64,000 bases of DNA from contig NZ_CP011036.1 in assembly GCF_002221505.1 (NCBI RefSeq), positions 2,604,001 to 2,668,000 of the forward strand, in the 5' to 3' direction. Each line of letters opens with the position of its first letter. The first letter of the stretch is position 1. Both the position numbers and the translations under genes were made by a program. The notes under the pieces are model-generated. The model was not told the origin of the DNA. It did no database searches and saw nothing but the letters and a program-made list of their open reading frames with translations. Positions 1-9,665 of the stretch are shown in pieces. Source of the stretch: Pseudoalteromonas nigrifaciens. GTDB taxonomy: Bacteria; Pseudomonadota; Gammaproteobacteria; Enterobacterales; Alteromonadaceae.

Positions 1-132
1 GAATACCGTAATAAAATTTTATCTTTACTCGCTCAACAAGAACAAGCACTGGCAACTATTAATCAAGAATTTGGCCAGCAGCAACCGGTAAACTTTAGCT
101 CTGATAAAAAGTTTGTACTGGGTTACAATTAA
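1..132 (+). CDS. C-terminal end of an unidentified protein (partial)
   Basis: The first 43 codons of the window form an open frame ending in TAA at 130-132; the start lies outside the window. The visible tail is hydrophilic and Gln-rich and ends FVLGYN. No motif is recognisable, so no function is assigned. The 218 bases between it and the next gene contain only the upstream region of that gene. Confidence 0.6.
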   Translation, partial: EYRNKILSLLAQQEQALATINQEFGQQQPVNFSSDKKFVLGYN

Positions 133-350
133 AATTTGGATACTTTTTTTGCTTATTTACTTAACTAAGTAGCTCAAACGTTTATATTTAGAGCTACTTT
201 TACCCACCTTTTCCTCTATTATTCGCTAATTTGCGTTTAAATCCCGCTTAATACCGATAAACATGATTGTATATAACTCTAAATTTGATAAGTTAACTGT
301 GTTTTTCGACTCGCACAGCCTATTTCGGCTAATATTTTTATGGAGTTACT

Positions 351-2486
351 ATGCGTAAAACATTGATCGCCACTACTATTGCTAGTGTTTTAGTATTATC
401 TGCCTGTACATCAAACGATTCAAACAACATGGCAAAAGAGAGCGTTACACAAGTGCAAAACATTAACGCAAACAATGTATTGTTCAAATCAAGCCCATTA
501 CAATATATGGCACCAGAATTTAATAAGTTCTCTACTAAAGATTACGAAGCTGCTTTCGATGCCGGTATTGCTCAGCATAAAGCACAAGTATTAGCAATTG
601 CTAACAACCCTGCCCCAGCTACATTTAAAAATACGTTAGTTGAAATGGAGCTTTCGGGTGAGTTATTAAATCGCGTATCTACTGCGTTTTATAACTTATC
701 AGGATTAATTTCTGACAGTGAATATCAACGTATCGATGAGAAAATGGCGCCTGTACTTTCAGCGCACTCAGACGACATTTACTTAAATGGCGCATTATTT
801 AAACGCGTACAAACTATTTACGACAATAAAAGCAAACTAAATGCAGAAGATCAGCGTCTTGTTGATTTTTACTACAAACAGTTTGTTAAAGCGGGTGCCA
901 AATTAAACGACGCTGAAAAAGCAAAAATGCGTGAAATTAACTCTGAGCTTGCTAAGCTTTCAACGGCATTTTCACAAAACGTTTTAAAATCGTTTAAAGA
1001 AGACGTAATTGTTGTTACCGATAAAAGTAAATTAGCCGGTCTTTCTGAAGGCGAAATTGCAAGTCTAGCCGATGCAGCTAAAAAAGCAGGCAAAACCGGT
1101 TACATGATCACTTTAGTAAACACCACGCAGCAGCCAATTTTAAGTAGCCTAGAAAACCGCGACTTACGCGAGCAAGTGTTTACAGCTTCAACTAAGCGTG
1201 CGGCTAAAACTAACGGCCCTATTATTATTAAAGAAACCAACCTACGCGCTCAAAAAGCAGAGCTTTTAGGCTATAAAGATTGGGCTTCTTATGTAATGAC
1301 TTCGCGTATGGCGCAAACCACTGAAAATGTTTACGGCATTTTAGATGACCTTGCACCTAAAGCAGTTGAAAAAGCAAAAATTGAAGCTGCAGCAATTCAA
1401 AAAGTAATTAACGATTCTGGCGAAAGTTTTGAACTTAAACCGTGGGATTGGGCTTTTTACGCTGAAAAAGTACGTGCTGAAAAGTACAACCTAGACCCAG
1501 CCCTAGTTAAACCTTACTTTGAATTACAATCGGTAATTCATAATGGTTTATTCTTCGCTATGGAAAAACTATACGGTATTACCTTTAAAGAACGTAAAGA
1601 TCTGCCGGTTTACCACGAAGATGTAACTACCTTTGAAGTATTTAATGCTGATGGCAGTGCAATTGGTTTATTTTACATGGACCCATACGCACGTGAAGGT
1701 AAGCGTGGCGGTGCTTGGATGAGTGCATACGTAGGACAAAGTGGTTTAAAAAACACTAAACCTGTTATCTACAACGCGCAAAACATTCCAAAACCAGCAG
1801 CAGGTCAGCCTACATTATTAACCTTTGACGAAGTATCTACTTTGTTCCATGAGTTTGGTCATGCGGCGCATGGTTTATTCTCAGATGTTAAGTACCCAAG
1901 CCTAGCGGGCACAGCAACAGCGCGTGACTTTGTTGAGTTTCCTTCTCAAGCAAATGAAGACTGGATGATTGAACCGACTGTATTAGCTAACTACGCTAAG
2001 CACTACAAAACTGGTGAGCCAATTCCACAAGACTTGCTTAACAAAATGTTAGAATCACAAAAATTCAACCAAGGCTTTGGTACTACTGAGTACTTAGCTG
2101 CGGCATTGCTTGATATGGAATGGCATTCATTTGGTTCTGATAAAAAAATAGCTGATGTAGAAGAGTTTGAGCAAAGCGCGCTAGAAAAACATGGTATTGC
2201 TTACTACCCTGTACCACCGCGTTATAAATCAAACTACTTTAGCCACACTTTTGCCGGTGGTTACTCTGCAGGTTACTACGCGTACCTTTGGACTGAAGTA
2301 TTTGCAGCCGACGCCTTTGCCCATATGGAAAACAACGGTGGCTTAACACGCAAAAATGGCGATAAGTTCCGTAAAGAAATCCTATCTAAAGGCAATAGCC
2401 GCGACTTAATGCAAAGCTACATTGAATTTAGAGGTCAAAAACCAACTACCGACGCACTTCTTAAGCGCCGTGGTTTAGTAGACTAA
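351..2486 (+). CDS. dcp: M3 family metallopeptidase, peptidyl-dipeptidase Dcp-like lipoprotein
   Basis: A 711-residue zinc peptidase of the M3 (thimet oligopeptidase/Dcp) family, which removes dipeptides from peptide C-termini. The zinc site HEFGH is at residues 500-504, and the third ligand, Glu529 in FVEFPS, sits at the usual 25-residue distance. The N-terminus is a lipoprotein signal ending LSAC (Cys19), so the enzyme should be anchored in the envelope; classical E. coli Dcp lacks such an anchor. The length fits the family. TGGAGT lies 5 nt before the ATG. The gene stands alone and is followed by a strong terminator. Family assignment is secure; dipeptidase rather than oligopeptidase specificity is inferred from overall similarity. 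Confidence 0.9.
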   Translation: MRKTLIATTIASVLVLSACTSNDSNNMAKESVTQVQNINANNVLFKSSPLQYMAPEFNKFSTKDYEAAFDAGIAQHKAQVLAIANNPAPATFKNTLVEMELSGELLNRVSTAFYNLSGLISDSEYQRIDEKMAPVLSAHSDDIYLNGALFKRVQTIYDNKSKLNAEDQRLVDFYYKQFVKAGAKLNDAEKAKMREINSELAKLSTAFSQNVLKSFKEDVIVVTDKSKLAGLSEGEIASLADAAKKAGKTGYMITLVNTTQQPILSSLENRDLREQVFTASTKRAAKTNGPIIIKETNLRAQKAELLGYKDWASYVMTSRMAQTTENVYGILDDLAPKAVEKAKIEAAAIQKVINDSGESFELKPWDWAFYAEKVRAEKYNLDPALVKPYFELQSVIHNGLFFAMEKLYGITFKERKDLPVYHEDVTTFEVFNADGSAIGLFYMDPYAREGKRGGAWMSAYVGQSGLKNTKPVIYNAQNIPKPAAGQPTLLTFDEVSTLFHEFGHAAHGLFSDVKYPSLAGTATARDFVEFPSQANEDWMIEPTVLANYAKHYKTGEPIPQDLLNKMLESQKFNQGFGTTEYLAAALLDMEWHSFGSDKKIADVEEFEQSALEKHGIAYYPVPPRYKSNYFSHTFAGGYSAGYYAYLWTEVFAADAFAHMENNGGLTRKNGDKFRKEILSKGNSRDLMQSYIEFRGQKPTTDALLKRRGLVD

Positions 2487-2510
2487 TTAGTTAACTAATT
2501 TACACCTTTT

Positions 2511-2536
2511 AAAAAGCCCGCTTGCGGGCTTTTTTA
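2511..2536 (+). terminator. Rho-independent terminator of the M3 peptidase gene
   Basis: A GC-rich hairpin (AAGCCCG, loop, CGGGCTT) is followed directly by a T run, 24 nt after the stop codon. Confidence 0.9.
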
Positions 2537-2633
2537 TTGCCATTAACTTAACCCACTTTTATAACCTTTTAACTCAAAGAAAATACCACTTTAAACAACT
2601 ATGTTAATCTGAATAAAAAATTCAGGTGCTGCT

Positions 2634-4061
2634 ATGAAACTCATATTAATACTCCCCATCACGCTTATTTTAGCTGCTTGTAACCAAGTGACTCAAAAAC
2701 AACAAGCCGACATTATTATTAACCACGCCAATGTAATTAATATGATGACAGGGCAAATTACGGCTAATCAATCCATTGTTATCAAAAACTCTACTATTGT
2801 AGCCCGCGGCGGCAATGAGCTAAATTTACGTTACAGCGCTACGAGTCAAATTGATGCCAGTGGTCAATATGTAATGCCTGGGCTTTGGGATATGCATGTA
2901 CACTTTGGTGGCGGTGAGCAACTAATAACAGAAAACAAACAGTTACTGCCGTTATATTTAGCCTATGGCATAACCACAGTGCGCGATGCAGCCGCTGATT
3001 TAAGTGAATCGGTATTACAATGGCGCCAGCAAATTAATCAAGGCACATTAATAGGCCCTACTATTTATACCTCAGGACCAAAGCTCGAAGGTAAGGACTC
3101 AATTTGGCCTGGCGACTTAGAAGTAGAAACCAGCGCAGAAATGCACGCCGCCATTGATAAACTTGAGGCCATGAATGTCGATTTTATTAAAATTACCGAC
3201 AGCGCTTTAACGCCACAGTTATACTTACAAGCAGTAAAAGAAGTTAAAAAGCGCGGTTATCAAATTTCGGGGCATATTCCTTTTTCGCTTTCGGTAACCG
3301 ATGTGTCAAACGCAGGGCTTGATGCGATTGAGCATATGACCTACATGTTAAAAGCCGCCGCCGATAACGAACAAGAAATTTCTGCTAAGGTAAAATCAGG
3401 TATACTGAGCTACTCCAGTGCGCTGCCAATTATTACTGAGCATGTTGACAAAGCCACAGCAATGAAAAAATATCGCGTACTCGCAAAAAATAATACCGCT
3501 GTTGTGCCTACCTTAATTGGCGGCCAAATTACGGCCTACATTGATGAAAACGACCATCAGCAAGACGAGTACCTAAATTATTTAGGCAAAGGATTAAAAG
3601 CCACCTACCAATGGCGAGTTGATCGCGCAAATAAAGATACCCCTGAGCAAATAACACAACGCAAAGAGCGCTTTATAAAAACGGCAAAATTACTCCCTTG
3701 GGTGCAGCAAGCTGGCGTATCAATTATTGCAGGTACCGACGCCGGTTTTTTAAATTCTTATATTTATCCGGGATTGTCGTTGCATCAAGAACTCGCTATT
3801 TTTAGTGATTACGGGCTTACCCCGTTACAAACACTACAAAGTGCCACAATAGCTGGGCCTAAATTTTTAGGTAAAACGCAGCAATTTACCAGTTTAGAGG
3901 TAGGTAAAGTGGCAGATATTATTATTTTAGCGCGCAATCCGTTAGTTGATATTAGTAACACGCAATCATTACAAGGCGTTATTAGCCATAACCGCTACTA
4001 CAATAAAAAAGCGCTAGAGCATTTAAAACTACAAGCAAAGCAATTTGTAAGTTCACAATAG
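2634..4061 (+). CDS. Amidohydrolase family lipoprotein (imidazolonepropionase-like)
   Basis: A 475-residue metal-dependent hydrolase of the amidohydrolase superfamily. The N-terminus is a lipobox signal (LILAAC, Cys16). Metal-binding and catalytic signatures appear in order: DMHVH (His88 and His90), the lysine region FIKIT, SGHIP, IEHMTY and GTDAG near residue 380. An N-terminal beta-sandwich (about residues 25-80) and the C-terminal KVADIIIL segment are typical of imidazolonepropionase/prolidase-like members. The substrate cannot be told; exported homologues often act on cyclic imides or Xaa-Pro peptides. It is a single gene with its own terminator. Confidence 0.85.
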   Translation: MKLILILPITLILAACNQVTQKQQADIIINHANVINMMTGQITANQSIVIKNSTIVARGGNELNLRYSATSQIDASGQYVMPGLWDMHVHFGGGEQLITENKQLLPLYLAYGITTVRDAAADLSESVLQWRQQINQGTLIGPTIYTSGPKLEGKDSIWPGDLEVETSAEMHAAIDKLEAMNVDFIKITDSALTPQLYLQAVKEVKKRGYQISGHIPFSLSVTDVSNAGLDAIEHMTYMLKAAADNEQEISAKVKSGILSYSSALPIITEHVDKATAMKKYRVLAKNNTAVVPTLIGGQITAYIDENDHQQDEYLNYLGKGLKATYQWRVDRANKDTPEQITQRKERFIKTAKLLPWVQQAGVSIIAGTDAGFLNSYIYPGLSLHQELAIFSDYGLTPLQTLQSATIAGPKFLGKTQQFTSLEVGKVADIIILARNPLVDISNTQSLQGVISHNRYYNKKALEHLKLQAKQFVSSQ

Positions 4062-4070
4062 TTACTTTTT

Positions 4071-4110
4071 AGTCCACTTGTTTTATCAAGTGGACTATTA
4101 CCCTTTTTTA
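4071..4110 (+). terminator. Terminator of the amidohydrolase gene
   Basis: A 10-bp stem (AGTCCACTTG / CAAGTGGACT) is followed after ATTACCC by a T6 run. Confidence 0.75.
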
Positions 4111-4154
4111 TTATCTAGGTTAAACTCGTTGTTTTATTTGGAGTTATAAAAACC

Positions 4155-5009
4155 ATGGCTTACTTGTTTGCTGTCACCCTATTATGGGCGTTCTCGTTTA
4201 GCTTAATTGGTGTGTATTTAGCAGGCCAAGTTGATGCATGGTTTAGTGTGTTAATCCGCATTGCACTGGCTGCATTAGTTTTTTTACCATTTTTAAAGGT
4301 TAAACATACCCCTAAGCCACTGGCGTTAAAATTAATGCTTATTGGTGCAGTGCAACTTGGTGCTATGTACAGCTTTTACTATCACTCATTTTTATATTTA
4401 AGCGTGCCTGAAGTACTACTCTTTACAGTGATGACCCCGCTTTATATCACCCTACTAAACGATGCTTTAGAAAAACACTTTAACCCTCGCTTTTTTATTG
4501 TTGCTATTATTGCTATTGGCGGCGCGGTAGCCATTAGGTATGAAGGCATAAGTAGCGACTTTGTGCTTGGCTTATTATTAGTCCAAGCGGCTAACCTGTG
4601 CTTTGCCATTGGCCAAGTGGCCTATAAACGCTTAATGAGTAACAGTACCCTTGAGCACAAATCGGTGTTCGGTTGGTTTTTTATCGGCGCTTTGTGCGTT
4701 GCTTTAGTGTGCTACCTGCTGTTTGGCAATACCGATAAACTACCGACAACCACAACTCAATGGAGCGTGCTTATTTATTTAGGAATCGTAGCGTCTGGGT
4801 TTGGTTATTTTGTTTGGAACAAAGGGGCTACCTTAGTAAATGTGGGGGCGCTGGCGGTAATGAATAACTTACTGATCCCTGCTGGTATTATTGTTAATGT
4901 GCTTATTTGGAACAGAGATGCCGATTTATTCAGGCTAGCTATTGGTGCTGGAATTATTTTAGCTGCACTATTGGTGAATCAATACTTTAATAAAAGTGCC
5001 ATAAAATAG
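4155..5009 (+). CDS. EamA/DMT family transporter
   Basis: A 284-residue, almost wholly hydrophobic protein with about ten predicted membrane segments in two EamA-like halves, typical of drug/metabolite transporters. The first segment (LFAVTLLWAFSFSLIG) and a second-half motif (LGIVASGFGYFVWNKG) match the family pattern. It should sit in the inner membrane and export or import a small metabolite, but no feature identifies the substrate. The RBS is TTGGAG, 10 nt before the start. The next gene begins 41 nt downstream in the same direction, so co-transcription is possible. Confidence 0.85.
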   Translation: MAYLFAVTLLWAFSFSLIGVYLAGQVDAWFSVLIRIALAALVFLPFLKVKHTPKPLALKLMLIGAVQLGAMYSFYYHSFLYLSVPEVLLFTVMTPLYITLLNDALEKHFNPRFFIVAIIAIGGAVAIRYEGISSDFVLGLLLVQAANLCFAIGQVAYKRLMSNSTLEHKSVFGWFFIGALCVALVCYLLFGNTDKLPTTTTQWSVLIYLGIVASGFGYFVWNKGATLVNVGALAVMNNLLIPAGIIVNVLIWNRDADLFRLAIGAGIILAALLVNQYFNKSAIK

Positions 5010-5050
5010 CGCTACACTTACATTATCTTAATAATTTAAAGTTGTTTTAA

Positions 5051-6292
5051 ATGCTCGATAAAATAATTTTAGTCGCCTGTTTTATTTTTATAATTACTGG
5101 CTGTAGCAATACACTAATTAAGAAACAAAATACTCAACTGGGTACGCGTCCTTATTATTTAATTAACGATATGGACGCTGGTGATTTAAAGGCACAATTA
5201 GAATCGTGTAGTGAAGGCCCTTTTTATCGCACCGACTTTTCAATTGGGCATCGCGGTGCGTCTATGCAGTACCCTGAGCATACCAAAGAAGCCTACACTG
5301 CGGCTGCAAGAATGGGCGCAGGTGTTGTAGAGTGCGATGTTACATTTACAAACGATAATGAGCTTGTATGTCGCCATTCACAATGCGATTTACACACCAC
5401 AACCAATATTTTAGCCATTCCTAAATTAGCGGCTAAATGCAGCGAACCATTTATCCCCGCCGACGCTAAAAACGCAGTAACCGCCTCTGCAAAGTGCTGT
5501 ACTAGCGACATTAGCTTGAGCGAGTTTTTAACGCTTAAAGGCAAAATGGATGGTGCAAACATGCAAGCTACTACTGCTAAGCAGTATATGCAGGGCACTC
5601 CCAATTGGCGCACCGACTTATACGCAACTAATGGCACATTAATGACGCATAAACAAAGTATTGCATTATTTAAAGCACTCGGGGTAAAAATGACTCCTGA
5701 GCTTAAATCACCAGAAGTTAGCATGCCTTTTAAAAGCATGACACAAGAGCAATACGCGCAAAAAATGTTAGATGAATACATGCAAATGGGTATACCGGCA
5801 TCGCGAGTATACCCGCAATCATTTAATCTTGATGACGTAAAATATTGGATAAACAACAATCCTGATTTTGCTGATCAAAGTGTCTATCTTGACGGGCGCG
5901 ATAGCGATGCTGGGTTCGATCCAAGTAATCCACAAACATGGCAACCTAGCATGGATGAACTGGTTACTAATGGGGTGAAAATTTTAGCCCCACCTATTTG
6001 GATGATGTTAAAAATAGATAAAGAAAGCAATATTGTGCCATCACAATACGCAATTGCCGCTAAAGCTGCAGGCTTAGAGCTTATTGCATGGAGCCTTGAG
6101 CGATCAGGTCCACTTAACCAAGGTGGTGGCTATTATTATCAATCAATTGCTGATGTAATAAATAACGATGGCGACATGATGAAAGTAGTTGATGTACTTG
6201 CGCAAGATGTTGGCGTAATGGCTATATTTTCCGACTGGCCAGCAACCGTAAGCTACTACGCAAGTTGCAATAAAATGCCTGCTAGTCTTTAA
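5051..6292 (+). CDS. Glycerophosphodiester phosphodiesterase family lipoprotein
   Basis: A 413-residue GDPD-family phosphodiesterase. A lipobox (ITGC, Cys18) predicts membrane anchoring. The GDPD core is clear: GHRGAS (His67, Arg68), PEHT (as in GlpQ), VECDV (Glu94, Asp96) and the catalytic CRHS (His109). Later segments ([17 protein letters not shown]) complete the TIM barrel. The family hydrolyses glycerophosphodiesters to glycerol-3-phosphate and an alcohol. An insert of about 70 residues with several cysteines (CSEPF, KCCTSD) lengthens the protein beyond the usual GlpQ size; its role is unknown. No strong Shine-Dalgarno is seen before the ATG. Confidence 0.85.
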   Translation: MLDKIILVACFIFIITGCSNTLIKKQNTQLGTRPYYLINDMDAGDLKAQLESCSEGPFYRTDFSIGHRGASMQYPEHTKEAYTAAARMGAGVVECDVTFTNDNELVCRHSQCDLHTTTNILAIPKLAAKCSEPFIPADAKNAVTASAKCCTSDISLSEFLTLKGKMDGANMQATTAKQYMQGTPNWRTDLYATNGTLMTHKQSIALFKALGVKMTPELKSPEVSMPFKSMTQEQYAQKMLDEYMQMGIPASRVYPQSFNLDDVKYWINNNPDFADQSVYLDGRDSDAGFDPSNPQTWQPSMDELVTNGVKILAPPIWMMLKIDKESNIVPSQYAIAAKAAGLELIAWSLERSGPLNQGGGYYYQSIADVINNDGDMMKVVDVLAQDVGVMAIFSDWPATVSYYASCNKMPASL

Positions 6293-6310
6293 CTAGTCGT
6301 ATATTTTATC

Positions 6311-6347
6311 GCGCTCAGTTACCATATAAATTTATATAACTGAGCGC
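6311..6347 (+). repeat. 11-bp inverted repeat directly before the dienelactone hydrolase start
   Basis: GCGCTCAGTTA at 6311-6321 pairs perfectly with TAACTGAGCGC at 6337-6347. The ATG of the next gene is at 6352. There is no T run, and the only GAG that could serve as an RBS lies inside the stem. Confidence 0.6.
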
Positions 6348-6351
6348 AATT

Positions 6352-7086
6352 ATGATCATCGAACAACATAACGCCGACTTGCCTACCCCTACAGGGTTGA
6401 TGCGAACCACTATATACCGCCCTCAGGCGCAAGGGTTGTTTCCTGCACTTATTTTTTACTCTGAAATTTTTCAGCAAACCGCCCCTATTGCCCGCAGCGC
6501 CGCTATTTTAGCAAGCCATGGCTTTGTAGTATTAGTACCTGAAGTATTTCATGAGTTAAATCCTATTGGCACTGTGCTCGCTTACGACGACGCAGGTAAA
6601 GACAAAGGTAATGCCGACAAATGGGCTAAACCTTTAGAGCATCACGATAGCGACACCCAAGCCATGATCGACTTTGTAAAACAACAAAACTATTGCACAG
6701 GTACGCTTGGTGTAATGGGTGTATGTATTGGTGGGCATTTAGCATATAGAGCCGCATTAAACCCTGAAATTAAAGCTGCATTTTGTTTATACGCAACCGA
6801 TATTCACAGTAATACATTACCGGCAAAAGCAGGTAATAACTCATTTGAACGTATGGCAGATATACAAGGCGAAATTCACTTTGTATGGGGTAAACAAGAT
6901 CCACATGTGCCGCAAGAAGGCCGCACTAAAATTTATCAGCAATGCGTTAATGCGGGTATAAATTACCAATGGCAAGAAGTAAACGCACAACATGCCTTTA
7001 TGCGCGACGAAGGTGAGCGATACGACGCAGCGCTTGCAATAAGTATGTATCAACAAGCTGTGGCATTATTTAACCGCACTTTATAA
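6352..7086 (+). CDS. Dienelactone hydrolase family protein
   Basis: A 244-residue cytoplasmic alpha/beta hydrolase of the dienelactone hydrolase family. The nucleophile elbow is GVCIGG with Cys125 in place of serine, as in classical dienelactone hydrolases. The acid is in GKQDPH and the histidine in QHAFM. The family opens lactone rings of chloroaromatic breakdown products, but many members act on other esters or lactones. No aromatic-degradation gene is nearby, so the true substrate is unknown. Translation may be influenced by the hairpin that ends 4 nt before the ATG. Confidence 0.85.
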   Translation: MIIEQHNADLPTPTGLMRTTIYRPQAQGLFPALIFYSEIFQQTAPIARSAAILASHGFVVLVPEVFHELNPIGTVLAYDDAGKDKGNADKWAKPLEHHDSDTQAMIDFVKQQNYCTGTLGVMGVCIGGHLAYRAALNPEIKAAFCLYATDIHSNTLPAKAGNNSFERMADIQGEIHFVWGKQDPHVPQEGRTKIYQQCVNAGINYQWQEVNAQHAFMRDEGERYDAALAISMYQQAVALFNRTL

Positions 7087-7108
7087 ATTAGATGTTTAAA
7101 TTAATCCA

Positions 7109-7140
7109 AACGCTGGATAATAAATCTTTTAACCAGCGTT
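7109..7140. terminator. Possible weak bidirectional terminator
   Basis: AACGCTGG and CCAGCGTT can pair across a 16-nt AT-rich loop between two convergent genes. The T runs are poor. Confidence 0.35.
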
Positions 7141-7144
7141 CATG

Positions 7145-8068
7145 TTAAATATTTTTTAGCATGCCTAAAGCAGTATGTTGTTTTACAAAGTAGGCTTTTA
7201 AATAATCTATAAATAGCCGCAATTTTTTAGAGCCTGCTGCGCCTGGCGGAAACACCCCATAAAGCTCAATATCTTTGCTTTTGTAATCGTCTAATATAAT
7301 TTCTAGCAACCCTGCTTGCACTTTAGGCCACGCATCGTACAGCGGTATACGGCCTATGCCATGCCCGGCTTCAACAAAAGCAGTACGGGCAGCAGCGTTA
7401 TTGGTACTTAAACCGCCTTGCATTGTAATGTCGTGTTTTTTACCTTCTTTTGAAAGAGTTAACGTTTTACTGCCCAATTGATACACCACCCATTGATGCT
7501 GAGCTAACTCAACAGGGTTTTTAGGTTTGCCAAAATGAGCAAAGTAATCTGGCGAGCCACAAATACAGGTACTCATTGTTGTGAGTTTAGTTGCTTGTAA
7601 GTTAGAGTCACTTAGCGCCACCCCACGAATGGCAAAATCAAACCCATGCTTTATAATATCAACTACATCATCGCTAAGTTGTAGGTCTATGTTAATTTTG
7701 GGGTATTGGCGTTTAAAGCTATTAATAGCAGGCACTATTAATTGCATCCCTACATTTACCGGACAACTAATTTTGAGCAGCCCCTGAGGCTCACTTTTTA
7801 TATTTTCTATTTGTTGATTTGCTGCATTGGCTTGCTCAGTAATTATTCTGCAGCGCTCGTAATACGCCACTCCCGCCTCTGTTAATGCCATAGTGCGTGT
7901 TGAGCGATTTAGTAGGGTAATTTCAAGTTGGGTTTCTAATTTTTTTAAATGGTAACTTGCCACCGCACGCGTTAAACCTAAATGCTTAGCCGCAGCGGTT
8001 AAACTACCCTGCTCTACAATTTGTGCAAACACCACCATACTTTTTAACTGCTCAAACGACACTTTCAT
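7145..8068 (-). CDS. LysR family transcriptional regulator
   Basis: A 307-residue LysR-type regulator. The winged helix-turn-helix is in the first 60 residues (GSLTAAAKHLGLTRAVASYH), followed by the LysR substrate-binding fold. The start chosen is the ATG at 8068: TTAGGAGAT lies 3 nt upstream, whereas an upstream in-frame ATG at 8086 lacks a ribosome-binding site. It is divergent from the PfpI/DJ-1 gene and separated by 143 nt, the usual arrangement for a LysR regulator and its target. It belongs to the CrgA-like subgroup. Effector unknown. Confidence 0.9.
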   Translation of the reverse strand: MKVSFEQLKSMVVFAQIVEQGSLTAAAKHLGLTRAVASYHLKKLETQLEITLLNRSTRTMALTEAGVAYYERCRIITEQANAANQQIENIKSEPQGLLKISCPVNVGMQLIVPAINSFKRQYPKINIDLQLSDDVVDIIKHGFDFAIRGVALSDSNLQATKLTTMSTCICGSPDYFAHFGKPKNPVELAQHQWVVYQLGSKTLTLSKEGKKHDITMQGGLSTNNAAARTAFVEAGHGIGRIPLYDAWPKVQAGLLEIILDDYKSKDIELYGVFPPGAAGSKKLRLFIDYLKAYFVKQHTALGMLKNI

Positions 8069-8211
8069 AACATCTCCTAAATCCACTGCATTATTGTATC
8101 AATTATTGAATCAATAAAATTAAATTTATCATCGTTGTTTAAAGCATTATTAGTGCATATAGTAGTTGGTAGCAAAATTAACTAATTTAAATCATCAAAA
8201 GGAATATTCTA

Positions 8212-8895
8212 ATGGCTAAAAAAATACTTATGGTTTTAACCTCACATGCAGAATTGGGCAACACAGGTGAAAAAACAGGTTTTTGGGTAGAAGAATTCGC
8301 AGCCCCTTATTACGCATTTAGAGATGCAGGCGTTGAAGTCACTCTTGCATCGCCAAATGGCGGCCAGCCCCCGATAGACCCTACAAGTACTCTTGCTGAT
8401 TTTCAAACTGATGCAACTAAACGCTACGACGCAGACAGCGCCGCACAAGCATTAATGGCCAATACCAAAGTGCTTAGTGAAGTAAATTCGACAGATTTTG
8501 ACGCGGTATTTTACCCAGGCGGCCACGGCCCACTATGGGACTTAGTAGAAAACACCGACTCTATTGCACTTATTGAAAGCTTTATTAAAGAGCAAAAGCC
8601 AGTAGCGGCTGTTTGTCATGCCAGTGCCGTATTTTTGAATACTAAAGATGCCGATGGTAATGCACTTGTTGCTGGTAAAAAAGTAACTGGTTTTACTAAC
8701 AGTGAAGAAGCGGCAGTACAACTTACCGACATAGTGCCGTTTTTAGTAGAAGACGAACTGATTAAAAAAGGCGGCGACTATCAAAAAACGGATGACTGGG
8801 GTGTACTTGTACTCGAAGATGGCCTAGTAATTACCGGTCAAAACCCAGCAAGCTCAGAACTTGCTGCTAAAAAGCTACTAACCAAACTAGGTTAA
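8212..8895 (+). CDS. Type 1 glutamine amidotransferase-like protein, DJ-1/PfpI family
   Basis: A 227-residue class I glutamine amidotransferase-like protein. The nucleophile elbow is AVCHAS (Cys135, His136), preceded by YPGGHG and GFWVEE, a pattern shared with Hsp31-like chaperone/deglycase proteins. Likely roles are protein or aldehyde damage repair, known for this family but not shown here. An AAAGGAA ribosome-binding site precedes the ATG. The divergent LysR gene is the likely regulator. A strong terminator follows. Confidence 0.88.
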   Translation: MAKKILMVLTSHAELGNTGEKTGFWVEEFAAPYYAFRDAGVEVTLASPNGGQPPIDPTSTLADFQTDATKRYDADSAAQALMANTKVLSEVNSTDFDAVFYPGGHGPLWDLVENTDSIALIESFIKEQKPVAAVCHASAVFLNTKDADGNALVAGKKVTGFTNSEEAAVQLTDIVPFLVEDELIKKGGDYQKTDDWGVLVLEDGLVITGQNPASSELAAKKLLTKLG

Positions 8896-8911
8896 TAACG
8901 ATTTATAAGTA

Positions 8912-8943
8912 AAAAGCACAGCATTTAATGCTGTGCTTTTTTA
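8912..8943 (+). terminator. Rho-independent terminator of the PfpI-family gene
   Basis: A 12-bp stem (AAAAGCACAGCA / TGCTGTGCTTTT) with a 5-nt loop and T run, 16 nt after the stop codon. Confidence 0.92.
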
Positions 8944-9008
8944 ATTGCTTTGCATTAGCAAATACAATTCCTATACTGGCAACTATTAAGCTCAACTAGG
9001 ACTATTAT

Positions 9009-9593
9009 ATGGCAACCACACGGTCATTACTAACAAGCAAACGCTTCGCTATTTTTAGTATTGTTACAATTTGCTTTGTTTTACAGCTAATTAATAGCTT
9101 ACCTGGCATTAATCTTAATGGTTTTGGCATTTATCCGCGCAGCATTAATGGCTTAATTGGCATACTGAGCGCGCCATTTTTACATGGCAGTTGGTGGCAC
9201 TTTGCCAGTAACATGCTGCCTTTTATGGTTTTAAGTTGGTTGATTTGCCAATACAGCGTTAAGCGTTTTTATAACGTATTTATTTTTACCGCATTAGTAG
9301 GTGGTTTTTTAGTATGGGCACTTGGTCGTAGTAATATTCATGTTGGTTTAAGTGGCGTTATATATGGGTTGTGGGGTTTTATACTTTGCTATGGCGTAAT
9401 TAGACGTTCATTTAAATCCATTGTTATTGCTGTTGTCGTTGCCCTACTTTACAGCGGATTTGTTTGGGGTGTACTACCACAGCGCTTGCATATTTCGTTT
9501 GAAAGCCACTTATTTGGAGCATTGAGCGGATTGTTTTTAGGCTATAAATTAGCAAAATCCGACAAACTTAAAAGTCGAAAAACTCGCCTTTAA
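9009..9593 (+). CDS. Rhomboid family intramembrane serine protease
   Basis: A 194-residue integral membrane protein with about six hydrophobic segments. The catalytic serine is in GLSG (Ser115) and the catalytic histidine in SHLFGALSG (His167). The HFASNM motif in the second segment provides the oxyanion-hole His/Asn pair. This is the core six-helix rhomboid form without a soluble domain. It cleaves transmembrane substrates in the lipid bilayer; the substrate here is unknown. The gene stands alone. Confidence 0.92.
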   Translation: MATTRSLLTSKRFAIFSIVTICFVLQLINSLPGINLNGFGIYPRSINGLIGILSAPFLHGSWWHFASNMLPFMVLSWLICQYSVKRFYNVFIFTALVGGFLVWALGRSNIHVGLSGVIYGLWGFILCYGVIRRSFKSIVIAVVVALLYSGFVWGVLPQRLHISFESHLFGALSGLFLGYKLAKSDKLKSRKTRL

Positions 9594-9665
9594 TTTATTT
9601 TAATGGCCACATTTATTAATACATATATTTTTTATATGTATTTCATTTAAACAGAGGTTATTTTT

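Noticed and set aside
5293..5859. A 188-codon minus-strand ORF inside the GDPD gene
   Set aside because: It lies wholly antisense to a gene with clear catalytic motifs, has no family features and no RBS; it is a frame shadow.
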